A DNA stretch of 64,000 nt. Source: Mytilisepta virgata (lineage: Eukaryota; Mollusca; Bivalvia; Mytilida; Mytilidae). Positions within the stretch are counted from its first letter, which is position 1. Each line of letters opens with the position of its first letter. The position numbers and the translations under genes are program-made. The stretch lies in contig CM051516.1 in assembly GCA_028015205.1 (NCBI GenBank), positions 47,992,230 through 48,056,229 on the forward strand. Reading direction: 5' to 3'. Of this stretch, positions 24,113-36,100 are shown in pieces. The notes under the pieces were generated by a model that saw only the letters and a program-made list of their open reading frames with translations, was not told the DNA's origin and did not search any database.

Positions 24113-25479
24113 TAAACCAAATATTAAATTGTCACTGTCATTTATTTTATTGAAAATGATAATTTGACAGTCCAAGCTGATAATGACACATTTTTAAAGG
24201 TGTAATTGAAAAATAAAACACCCTATTTTTCATATTTTTACGCACCGCTAAAAAGCACTATATTTACTAATTGTTTTGAATATCGACAAAAGAATACCGA
24301 AGCGACCAAACAGCAATGAATTGTCACTTTTGTCGGAAATGAAATTCTAAGTCGTAGAAAGATTAAAACGAATAAGCTAAATCACTTTTGAAATAGGGTA
24401 CGGATTTAAAAAAAAAATTGGGGTCAAATATGTCTTCATGTGTCATATATGTACGTGTCCATTTATGAAATTGTCTAACGCGGTTTAATTTTTATGTATT
24501 ACCATTGAAAATGACCAATTGAAACCATGTTTTTATTGTGATTACAGGTTTAGTGAAGTGACAAATTTAGTAATTTTTTGAATTGATCTGAATTGATTTT
24601 AATTCTTTTAAAAAGTTATTGTTTTATTGCCACAGTTTATGAAATAAAAGTTCATATTACACATGTTACATTGTATTATAGTACAAATGTGAAAGACTTT
24701 CCACAATGTTCAAGGAAGATGTCCGCTTTGGCCATGGGCAATGATGGAGAAATAATGATATTTTAATAAGTTTACGCCTAATACAAACGGTTTTGGAAAA
24801 CGACCCTTTTCCTAATTTCTACAAAAAAACATTATTGTTTGTATTCTTATATTCTCAAGTTTCATATTACATAACGATCTACATTTTTTGTTATAATTTT
24901 GTAAATTTTGTGTTTATTTTTTCGGCACTTCTTCGCTCTATGTTGTAACTTTTTGTTGGTCTCTATAATTGTCCATGTTCACAACTTTTTCTAGTTTTTA
25001 GTAATTTAATTTATTCAAGATTTCCCGCGTACACAAAAGAAGTTCACTACAGTCATGACAGTCACGCTTGAATTCATTATATGTATATTGACAATTTAAA
25101 TGTCGGATGTGAATGTGTGTAAACACACGCCTATATTTGTGTTATTTAGGTAACATACAGTAAACAGACCATTTCTGCTATATAAGAGTAAGTAAACAAG
25201 TAGAAGTATATATATTTATAAATTTAAGTATATATTTGACTTTTCCTCATTCTATTTATACGACATTTACATGATATATCCCGGCAACCGGCAACCCCAG
25301 AAATAGCTAATTTCGCTTTTTTCAGTAATGGACAGTCTGACCCAAATTAGAAAAATTGGGACATTGTGGATTTTTCTGGACAAATATCTTCAACTAGGAT
25401 TGGAATTAAAAGGACAAATATTCCTTAGAAGCATTCAAAAAAAGTAATCCATTGGACAGACAAACCCGGGAAGACAAAT
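24113..25479. other. no gene recognised
   Basis: AT-rich spacer; no splice-bounded open frame or clear repeat. Confidence 0.5.
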
Positions 25480-25991
25480 GAACAACCACAAGCACAACAA
25501 ATAATCAATGGACAACACGAACTCCTATAAAAACCAGTAGTGAACCCAGGTGCTACGGGGGTAAGCAGTTCCTGCTCCGTATAAGACATCCGTCGTCAAG
25601 TTCAACAAAGACAATCCGGTGTAAGTCACAAATCGGCTGAAATGTTACGACAGTGGGAACAGGTCCAACATCATCTTAGATATTGGAACACTGTGGTAAC
25701 GGTAAATCAATTCGTGATGACGACCGTAAAATTTCCTACATGATGACATCAACTTATCCCTGATAAAACCCTGGTTAAGAAGGGCTTTTGCGACAGCAGT
25801 AATCATCTTTGTCGAAAGTCAGGGTAACTCACGCATGCCCTTGAAAATCGGATAAGCTGAGGAACGTAGACGCCATATGCAGGTGATGCTGGTATATTGC
25901 TACTCAAGAAGGGAAAGTTGAAGTCATCACGTTTGTCATAAAGTTCATATGTTATATCGTTTTTGATGATAATGCCTAACATTGGTATCAA
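25480..25991 (-). mobile_element. retroelement 3' end (RT C-terminal fragment plus 3' UTR), decayed
   Basis: Minus-strand translation from 25991 gives 'YELYDKRDDFNFPFLSSNIP' then 'ASPAYGVYVPQLIRFSRACV', the C-terminal region of a retroelement polyprotein I recognise as common in molluscs. After the stop at 25803 other frames continue the expected order: 'LLNQGF'-like sequence, then 'RKFYGRHHELI' near 25720. Below 25600 the sequence looks like the 3' UTR. Frameshifts show it is dead. Its class is not resolved. Confidence 0.55.
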
Positions 25992-26699
25992 TTGGTGCTT
26001 CCATATTTCAGAAATATTGCAAAATCTGCACAGCTTTCTTTATTCCGCTCGCTACAATAACTGTGGTATTTGTTGCGATTATGCTTATGAAATAAACGAA
26101 CTACTGATTTATCTGTTTTGTTGGAAATTCAAAATTTAATAGAAAAATATAGAAAGGGTCAAACTGAAAAGCAAAAAGCCATTAGGAATAAATACAGAAA
26201 GCACGTAAAACAAGGAAAATAAAACATAAACTACATTTAAAAGCCAAAGCTAAAGGAAAGTGATATTCTCATAAAATAAGTTCATCAACCGTCTACATTT
26301 ATGTCCATTCTCTATTTTTCCGAATGGTTTTTATGTTTTTTTTTGGGTTTCTTTCAATGAACATCCATGTTTCACAGAAGTTGCTTACCTGGGCATTCCG
26401 AGCATTTTTGCATTGAACACCACTGATGAGCCATAATTTGTATTAAAATATATGCATATAAAATACATTGAATTCGAATAAGAATCACGTTATGATTATA
26501 GCGATACCAAACCGAGGAAGATACTGATCCTTAGTCGTGTTAGTTTGAAAATATAAAACAAATTGAATAGCATTAAATTTTAAGCATAAACTTCACTTCA
26601 GTTCAAACACTAGCAAACTAATGAGCTACATGTAGTGATACCACGGTATGGACTCGATTCTATCAACAAAAACCGCCGTAATCCGTTCAGTGGTAGCTC

Positions 26700-27360
26700 A
26701 GTATGTAGATATATATATTTTCTTTATACTTTTGGGCCAAAGTGGCATGTGAGCTATTGCCATCATTTTGCACTTGTCGACCGTCGTAGGGCGTCGTCCG
26801 TCGTCGGATGGCTGGCACAGATTAACATAGTTTAACCTATGGGACCCTATGGGAAAATTTATTTAAAAATCTTATCTGAAATCACTTGACCATTCAGATT
26901 CAGACTTGGTATCAATGGTCTTAGATGGTCCTCTTTCAGAAATGTGTCTGATAAAATGAAATGATTACTACTGAGCAAAATGGAGCCACATCTAACAGCA
27001 ATTGGAACCAAACTTGGAAGCAATGGTGCTTAGACGGTCTCTTTTAGAATTATGTCCAATGACCCCGACTGACAACTATGATGGCCGCCACAGCCGAACT
27101 TAGTTTAACAGGACAATATGAGAAAATTCATTCAAAATTCTTCTTAGCGGCAACGGTCCTTAGATGCTGCTCTTTCAGAAATGTGCCCGATAACATGAAA
27201 TGGTAGCGATGAAACTTCTGAGCAAAACGGAGCCAATCTTAGCAGCAATGATATTTATCCTATAACCAAACATTGTCAACTAAGATGGCCACCAATACCT
27301 AACACAGGTCTTCTGAAAACTTAAAAAAAATCTTGGCAGCAATGTTATTTACATGTAGAT
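26700..27360. repeat. diverged dispersed repeat with internal sub-repeats
   Basis: It begins near 'gggccaaagtggcatgtgag', with CGTC-rich sequence at 26780-26810. It continues as repeated paragraphs: 'cttagatggtcctctttcag' near 26920, 'cttagacggtctctttta' near 27029, 'cttagatgctgctctttcag' near 27159, each followed by 'aatgtg(t/c)c(t/c)gata' or similar and 'gagcaaaa(t/c)ggagcca'. This fills the region just upstream of the cGLR gene. Confidence 0.55.
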
Positions 27361-27579
27361 GATTTAAAGTAAAAAATATCTATTGATTTCAATGCAAGCA
27401 AGAAGCATTTCAGTTACTGTTTTTATGTGACCGTTGTTTGGCAAATGAATCCATGTGAGCGATTCAGCTCATGGGGGGCTCTGGTATTTTTTATTGTGGA
27501 ATTGTCTGTAGATAGTTTATTCTGGAATTTAATCTTCTCTACCGGGTCAATTAACATACATGTGTTCCTTTTGTTCCAG

Positions 27580-29044
27580 AAATATGACCACAGACAATTT
27601 TTTTCAAGATCTGCATAACCAACAATGTGTATTTCAACTCCCGAAAGATGAAGTTAAAGAGATTGAAGATTTTGTAGTTAAAATTGTAACGGAATTTATT
27701 CCACAAACTGTTAAACTTCTAGGATGCAATCAGCAGAGATTTTCCGTTTTAGAAATCATCGGTGCCGGAAGTTATTTTGAACAAACCAAAATAAAAGTAC
27801 CAAACGAATTTGATTTTATGGTAGTCTTTAAAGAGTTATCTACTCCCGAGTCAATTAAAATTACAAAGGGGTGTATTCCGGGATACGCGAATGTAAAACT
27901 AGCTGAACCAGGAAAGTGGTACAGTTCTGATGTGTTACTTACAGAAGAGAAGGAATTTGAAACCGCAGTTTTGGGTTTCAATGCATATTTAAGGCAGGCA
28001 GTATCCTTATTGTCAGTTTTAAACGGACGTTTTGGAACTTTGTTATTTCAAAATATTGAGGTCAGAGGGAAACCTTATTCTGTCTTTTCTCATGTTCAAA
28101 CTGCAAACTTTACTTGGAAAAGACACTTGAAAGGATACGACGATATTTTATATCAAAGAGAAAAGAGGGTGACACATTTTGGAAACGGAAACGAAGAATT
28201 TAAAATCTGCGTTGATATGATGACCTGTTGTCACGTACCATTATTACTTCTGAAAGATATACTACCGACTGCTTCAATGTCAGATTTAACGCTAGTTAAG
28301 AATGGATGTCATATAGTATTAAAACCGTGCAATTCGGATAAATGTGTCGAAAACGAAACACAGTGCAGACTCATTTCTTATACAAAATCTGAAGTAGAGA
28401 AAATGAGAAATTTAGATGAAAACTGGAAAATTGTTTATAGGTGTGCGAAAGTAATATTTTTTCACCTGGACTTTATTGGAATAGATTCATATAAACTAAA
28501 AACCTCAATTTTGAACCTTGCATCAGATCACGGACACACAGAATTAGGAAGAGGATTCAATTTACTTTTAAAGGAACTTTACGTATCGGCATCAACCTAC
28601 AAACTTGATTGCCATTTCAATAAATCTCTTAATGTCTGGAGTATTTCACCTTCATACAAGTATTATGCTAAATGGCAGATATTACTTTTATTAAAAATAT
28701 TTGACCGTTTAGAAACGACAGACATCCAGGAAGATTGTTGCAAGATAGCGGAGAATATGGTTAACCTATGGATAAGCCAATCTTGCAATCACTCGATGGA
28801 GATCAACCAGGCTAGACGGAATGTTTTTGATGAAAAAAGTCAAGCATCCTTCAATGTGCAGGGTAATATATTTTTGGAAATTGTATACGGCATGGAGTCG
28901 GAATTGAAGAAACACGATAGATTAAAATGGATTCCTTTGCAGATGAAGATTTATGTTCTTATAGATGTTTTTAAATTCTTGGCCTCGAAGTTCATTCAAA
29001 GAATTCGACGATTTATGTACTTTTAAATAAAATATTATAATAAA
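27580..29044 (+). CDS. cGAS-like nucleotidyltransferase (cGLR, Mab-21 family), intact single coding exon
   Basis: cGAS-like receptors sense nucleic acid and make cyclic dinucleotides for STING; this role is inferred from family. The acceptor 'ccttttgttccag' ends at 27579, so I choose the ATG at 27584 (480 aa, stop 29024-29026) over the ATG at 27560, which lies before the acceptor; the 5' UTR is probably in an upstream exon. Residues 60-78 read 'GAGSYFEQTKIKVPNEFDF': the GS of the NTase fold (G62-S63) and the metal-ligand pair E75/D77. The third acidic ligand is D211 in 'FKICVDMM'. 'WKIVYRCAK' (281) and 'DSYKLKTSIL' (301) match conserved C-lobe elements. The H-x5-CC-x6-C zinc thumb of vertebrate cGAS is absent between these two elements. 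AATAAA occurs at 29026 and 29039. Confidence 0.88.
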
Positions 29045-30185
29045 GTCTATTAGTTGATCTTTGAAGGATTGCATTGCTTAATTTGAATAAGATATCGTTG
29101 GTAATTGAAGTCTATCTGTAAACTAATAAGCTCAGTGATCATTATAGTATGCCAATATCACGAATGACTTTAGACTGTTTCGTCTGTCGTAACATTAAAC
29201 TTCATCAGTGATTTAGGACTAGTACCAGATTGACATTATTTGACTTCGCGACAGGTGTCTTATAGGAATCTCCCAAAAGTACATTACTTGGCGGGTCATG
29301 AGACTTCTGGTGCTAATACATGCTTAACATTCAGGAGCATCTGAATTCACTCTGTTTTATCAATGAGTTTTAGTTTTCATTTGTATTTCTCTGTTACGTG
29401 TGAAAAATTTAATTGTTTTTAATGTTTTAATTGTATTCTTAAAATTACATTACATTTTTTGTGTGAATTGTTTGTATTCAGATATATTTAAAATTACAGT
29501 TTATTTTAGTTTTGAATATGGACAAAATTGACGAAGTAAGATAAAGTAAAGACTTTAAAGTAGTACCTGCTGCTCGTCTTGATATACATATAATAATTTT
29601 TGTTTACGCTGTTTCGGCAACGTGAGGCTTCCTCGTCAGCAAAATTATATTTATAATTGGTCAGTATATTAAAATAGCGGAGAGGCAAGTGACGTGAGAA
29701 CAGAAATGAAACAAACCAACACCAGTAAAGCTGAAATACAAACACACTTTGGAGAATAGGACAATAATAAAAATAGTATAAATCCACCCAAATATGTCGA
29801 AAATGAGCAAATCCAGTATAAAAGTGTCTAGTCCGGTTTGTTGCTAATTCTAGGAAGAGGAAAAGCAGATATTAAGTCTGAATAGAAAATTTAAAAAAAA
29901 AATTATAATATGAATCCATTTATCCAAGAACGAAGAAAAATTATTATGTCTGTCCGTAATAAGTACATATGGCAAACAATTGAAAAAACTTAAATAGCGT
30001 TTATTGCAAAATGAAAATGAAATCTCTGCAATCCTTCCGATAAAATTCCACAAAGGCAAGCTGTATTATAAAATAAGAAGATAAAATTCGAAGCACCAAA
30101 CAAGAATAGAGAATCTAGAAACAGAAATTTGTCAAGAAGGTAAGTGACACTAAAAATAAGTAGATGAACAAGAAGCAAGAAATCT
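29045..30185. other. convergent intergenic region
   Basis: Between the 3' ends of the cGLR (plus) and gene A (minus). It holds a likely poly(A) signal for gene A (AATAAA on the minus strand at 30000-30005) and, at 29597-29640 minus, a repeat remnant with 'ctgacgaggaagcc' and 'ccgaaacagcg'. No gene recognised. Confidence 0.5.
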
Positions 30186-31420
30186 TTAATTTGTTGTAAA
30201 CGCAATGCCGGCTGGATACCCATAAGCGTCTTTACGGTAGTCTCCATACACCCACAAGCCAAATCGAACTCCAAATTTGTGTTCAACGTGATGCATACCA
30301 GGAGATATTGGCATACTGAAAGTACTGAAATGATGAGGGCCACTAGAAATATTGTAAATATTTAAAGAATTAGTGTGCAATTCACGTCCATCTATCACAA
30401 AGCCTCCAGTGTGAGCAGAGTTTACACTAACGCTAACGTAACTACTGAAATGCTCAGGTACAACGATCTCGTATTCTGGAAGATACTGGTTTATCCCATG
30501 TATTGTCATCATAAATGCATCGCCACTGCCATTACTTAATTCTTCTGGAAATATCATAAGTAAAATATCTTCAGAGCCCTGAACAAACGAAATATGTTGG
30601 TGTGCAATATCAAAGAAACCACGTTTGACAATGTTTTTCGATAACTGTTGCCCTCTGTCACCTTTATGGATAACATGATTTTTGTTAGCAGAGTAAATGC
30701 GAAGAGTGCTGTTTATTCTTGTTGCTAACACTGGAACAACATAAAGATAGTCCAACTGGTTCAATGGTAAAATCATTTCTATGAAAGGATTACAGTCATG
30801 AATTGTTACATAACCACATTCGTTACCACTGACAACAGCCACCGGTTTGTCTGCAGTTACCATGGTTCCAGACATGTCATATGGTACTGACAGTTGTACA
30901 GAATTATATTTATCTAAAATCAATTGTATGGTGTCGTTGTCTCTATATTGGTGATTTCTGAATGAAACATATCCTGCGTCCAACTTCAAATTCACACTAA
31001 TTGAGGTGTCGTTATCTGTTGCTGTTATAGCAACAACACTTTTTGAGTGACTTCGTACATTCTGATAAATCTTAAATGCGGGCACAATATATTGCGTTGA
31101 CAGAAATCGTACAGGAATTCCTAAATATCCTGCACTATAGCCATTTGATGGACGACTAAAATAAAATCCGTACGTTGAAATTCCAGTGCTTGAGAATATT
31201 TCTACACCTGATTGTTTTAATCCATCTACCATCAATTCTCTTTGGTTCAGGTCAGTTACATATTTGGTTGGTGAATACTGGAATGTGTCGTTGGAAAAAC
31301 TGGCCGAGAAAGAATGCTTAACTAAATTTCCACCGATCTCTGAGGATACAAGGACTTTTAAAGATGTACTCGTAACATATCCATGGGGAAAAATAAGAAG
31401 AAAATGGTTATCAATCGCAC
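30186..31420 (-). CDS. gene A exon 10: IgGFc-binding domain
   Basis: The acceptor 'aacatttttgcag' ends at 31421, so the exon starts at 31420 in phase 1; the first ATG of the open frame at 31448 lies upstream of it in the intron. The domain begins 'AIDNHFLLIFPHGY', aligned with gene B 'SEGTDFMVVFLQNF'. Shared landmarks include 'YIVPAF'/'YIVPSY', 'SGTMVTADKPVAVVSG'/'SGTRVSSSQPVTVVSG', 'DAFMMTI'/'DAFLMTI', 'GINQYLPEYEIVVP'/'GVDQYLPSYVFHVP', and the terminal 'YGYPAGIAF'/'YGYAAGMAL'. Several N-x-S/T sites suggest glycosylation. Stop TAA at 30186. Confidence 0.88.
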
Positions 31421-33080
31421 CTGCAAAAATGTTATTAGAATTATACATTGTTCACTGATAGGTGATTAACTAGAACAATTAATTATCGAAAGACTTGAAT
31501 AAAAATACTGTTGAACGATTACGGTATTCTTTTAAAAGGTCCTTGGCATTTTCCACTGGTAAACGTGAGTTTGCATGTAATACACATTTCCACTATTTGC
31601 TGATAAGCCCGCCTTCCCCTTTCAATACATACATGTAGCAACCCAGAATCCTAAGTCAAGTTAAAAAACAAAATGGTGCTTACTACAAAACTTTATGTGT
31701 TCCTACATGATGTATGTTACGGATAAAAAAAATTAATGGTCAATCAAAAGGCCAAGGAAATATTTATTTTGTATAAATGGATATATCAATAATGCCGGAT
31801 ATTGCAGCTAAATGATACAATTACCGTAACTATAAATAACAAGTGATAAAGTATTTTTCAAATGCTCTAGCATCTGTTATCAGAAATCATACATTCGTAA
31901 CAAAAATGAATAATAACCTGTTAACTGGCAAGTTTTCCCAAAATTCTTATCACTACATAAACATATGTAGGACCCATTACTAAGCTGACATTTTCCGTTG
32001 TTTTGACAAGGTCTTTGAAAAGTACATATGTCTAAAAAAATACTATAGACGTGGGAAAATAGACACTACATCGAAATATTATCATAATTTTGTAATTTCG
32101 TAATTTTGAGAGTTCAATGGAAAAGTTGTGTTGTGGATAAATTCAAAATAAAACTCATCGTGTCTCCGATGACAGCAATTCAAAATGACTGAATGTATTC
32201 CGTTTGGCAATTCCGGCTTCCTCCACCAATAAAAGTTAGTCGCTTATAAACCAAAACAAACCAAAATGACTGATTATGTGAAAGTGCAGTGCTCCATTTA
32301 AGCTTATTTATAGCATACTCCAGGATGTTTGAACGTGTTGAAAGACAAATAGAACAAATAGAAAAGTTATCGGTAAATGGCATGTAGTTGGGCGCTTAAG
32401 TCAGCGATAGAGGCGTCTTGTTCTGAACGTAAGGGGTGAGTTTATTGAAGACTTTAAAACGATCTTCCTTTAATAACAACAATACAACTTTTAGTTTTAA
32501 AATATTATAGTTCTGTTTGATGTTCAGCATTCTCTCAGTAATTATATCTACTAGTGGTGTGTTATTTTCATAACAAGATTTGGGACATAACACATACCGG
32601 GTTGTGTATATCTTATCGTTGATGTTGTATAGGCGGAAGTGGGTGTTGTCCTGGAAACCGCACTCATTTGTTGATTACATAAGCTGCCATTGCAGCAGTT
32701 TATCTTTGGTATTGATCTTAATATATCTCTTCGACCAATTACCGGGAAAGGTGACTGCAGTGATTTACATACCTAAAAGCGGGAAAAATCTGACATGAAC
32801 AATGTAATATTATGCAGTGTGAATATCATGATGTATAAGTTAAATTTAAAACAAAAATGACGAATTCTTTAATGTTCCTAACGGCGCAGTAATGAATTGA
32901 TATTGAATTTTACCGGATAATTGGTTTTCAGTTGTGGTTTTTGTTCTTTGAATTGTATATGGCGATTTGCTTTCTTTTGCTAAGGCCTTGCTTTTCCCTT
33001 TGAGCATTTATAAAGTTCATCTTTAGAATACTTAGAGACTAATCCAGGAATAGACGAAACCAAACGTATACAAGTAGAAA

Positions 33081-33112
<32 letters not shown>

Positions 33113-36100
33113 CATAACATTTGAACAAGATTGGAAGAATCAGGTGATGATATTCTTTATACACGTATTGATTTCAGAGAAATGTGTTTTTTTTTTAAAA
33201 GGACAATATACAAATATCTCAAGATAAAAAGCCAAAAAGTGAAAAAAAACAATCTTTTTATGGATCTTTATAAAATCTTCATTTTTTGCTCAAAGTCATT
33301 CAAGCGAAATAGTTAAATGGATGGTTGGATGAATACTGTTTAACGTCCAGTGGCAACCAGGTGCATATCAGGACGAGTGACAATGAATATGATCCCTGCT
33401 TTGTAGACGTCACGCTAATCGAGCCGGATTTTAAATGTGCTAGCTCACGAGGTAACTGTCCGCAGGAAGACATATCATCCAACTCGGACACACTATACTG
33501 ACTCCGAGCTAACCAGTCGATTTTTGCTCTTACTCCTAGATGCCGCGTGCTTGGCGGAGAAGCAGCAAATGCCAGTTTTAATGTCTTTGGTTTGACCCAA
33601 CCGGGGATCGAACCCGCGACCTTCCGCACTTGAGGCGAGCACGCTACCACGAGACCTCTGAGGCGGTTAATTAGTTAAATGAAAATAGGCAAAGCTGTAA
33701 TAGAATTATAATTAACCCATCAAAGTAACTTACATGATTTTCTTTGCATCCACCTTGGTAATATTTTTCTCCAAACTGATTGCTCTCTTCTAAATAACAC
33801 ATCTTTAAAAATGTTAACAAATGTTAACATACATGTAATTGTTTCAATTGAACTCAGGATTATCAATTCCTTCTCTACATACCTTTTATAATATTGTTTT
33901 GGAATCCATTGAGGATCCATCTTTCTGTCAAGAATATACGTTTCCTTGTTTGGCTTTTCTTTTATTTCATTTTGGATTTAACTTTTCTTTAAAAATTATG
34001 GGTTCTTTTTCAGGTTTTCAATATTTTTCAATTTTGTCAATAATTTAAGCCCCAAACACTGCAGATATAAGAACTGTTGAAATATGAAAACAGCCTGTAT
34101 AAATAATGGTGCATGACATTTATTGTTCCCATTGAATTTGAACGTCATTATCACATGCTGAATGGTTAGTATTTCGGCAATATTGACGAGAATTAGATAC
34201 TAAAATCCGCGATTATGAAATAGCTGATTTTTTTTAAAGAGAGAAATATTTATCTCATGTAAAGCTCTGTTCTTGGGTGAGTGTTGACTTAGCTAGATCA
34301 TTTTGAACTGAAATATGTTCTACAAAATTTTCGATATTCGGCTATCAATACTTTTGGCGTGTGCAAGGTTTATGACACATGAATAATTTAAATATCGGAA
34401 AAAGAATACCGAAGTAACAAGGCAGTAGGCAAATCCCAGAAGACGAAAAGAACAACAAAAACAAAACCAAAAGAGTAAAAATACAGATATTCAACCAAAG
34501 AGAATCAGAACTAAGTAGTACAAAAATTAAAACACTTGGAACGTGAAATCCAATAGACTGGGGTTTCTGGTTCCAAAACAAAACAAAAATATCAAATAAA
34601 CCAAAAAATAATTATAAATAAATAAATAAATAAAGTCGGAAAATCCGATAGAGTGTCCAATCCGGTGAAAGGTCAATTCCAGTTAGACGTGAAAGCTAAC
34701 TGAAGATATCTATTCCCATTTTTGTATCGGTCAGTGTGTCAGTGAAATTTCTGATTTTAATCAGAGTCTTTAAAAAAAAAAAACCACTTGTTCATGTTGT
34801 TATATATAAAACTTTATGTGTCGAATGTCAACGCACACTGTGGTTTTTGATATAATTAGCTTTTCCTTTACCTAATACCAGAAAAGCGTATCTTTGTATT
34901 CTTTTAGTAGTTTAGAAACATTTGTGAATCGAACAAATTTGGGTTTATCTTCTGGAAGGGTAGTGTACTGCTTAGAAAAAGCAACCATTTCAATGCTAAT
35001 GCAATATATAAGACTATTGGAAGCAAGTTGTTCCTGTAAGTCTTTAGAATTTTTAAGAATCTATATCTGATTCACAGTAAGTCTGTGTAATAAAATGATT
35101 ACAATATGCGTTATGACAACACAAAGAGCAAGTGAGCAGAGTCTCCTTCGCTGTTCAAAAATCTTGCAAGTCAATGCGTACTTATAGATCAAACAAGAAT
35201 GTTTTTAAATACCTCATCGGCATCACAAAATGTCACCTTGTGACAGGTTTCATCTGTCAGAAGTCCACTGCATTGAAAACATGTTAGTCTCGTTCGTACT
35301 AAGTCTACAGAAAATAAAGTGTTGTGTACATTTATATTTTAACATTTGATTAACAATATATATATATATATGCATGAAGAATACTGCAATGAAACAGAAA
35401 TAAATAATAAAATATTTATGCTGTGAAAAAGCTAATACGACAATATAATACAAGGAATATAAAAGAAATTGCCCGCTATTAATAAAGGCCATAGAACTAC
35501 TAAAGGAAAAAGTTTGATTGAGTCAACTTCTTTTTTTTGCTGCTCATAAACGTTGGTTCATTTTAACTTTTTTGTTTTGTTATTGTTTGCATTAAGTTTT
35601 GTTCAGCTTTTTTATTTAATAAATTGTAGTCGTTTTCTACCCTTATAGCAGTTCACCAGTTACATTATATTTACTGAATGTTAACAATGAATACTTTTTT
35701 AGTTTGTACCTGGTTCACCACAGCCGTTAGTATTACATAGATCTGAATCACAGCACTGATAACATTTAGTCGGTCCATCATACAAAGGAAGATCACATAC
35801 CTGGAGACAAATGTTTATATTTTCAATTTAATTTCGATGATGAATCTATTTTTACTCAAACAGTTCTTCCTTGGATAATGATATAAATATAGAAATAGCA
35901 AAATAGTAACAAATGAATAGGTGGTATTGTGAATAGATTATATTTTTTTAATTTGAATTTTAATCACCGAATCTAGTCTAGAATATGGGATTCAGTGAAA
36001 CCGTACATGAATACTAACACACAGACTAATTAATGATACGAAAGGAACTAAATTCAACGTACCGCAGGCTTTACACAGCCTAATCTAAATTTAACATCAC

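Noticed and set aside
27772..27981. Minus-strand ORF inside the cGLR
   Set aside because: Antisense shadow of the conserved nucleotidyltransferase domain.
32396..32660. Open frame continuing from gene A exon 8 in another frame ('NTHFRLYNINDKIYT'), at first read as a LINE C-terminus
   Set aside because: The frame with 'CCNGSLCN' fits the LU exon with correct splice phases at both ends; the other frame is a shadow plus intron sequence.
33300..33650. 116-codon minus-strand ORF
   Set aside because: It is the body of the family 1 SINE.
32598..35800. Idea that exons 5 and 8 of gene A are mutually exclusive alternatives
   Set aside because: Exons 6 and 7, found at 35213-35304 and 33734-33802, complete a second LU domain in phase, so a tandem arrangement explains both.
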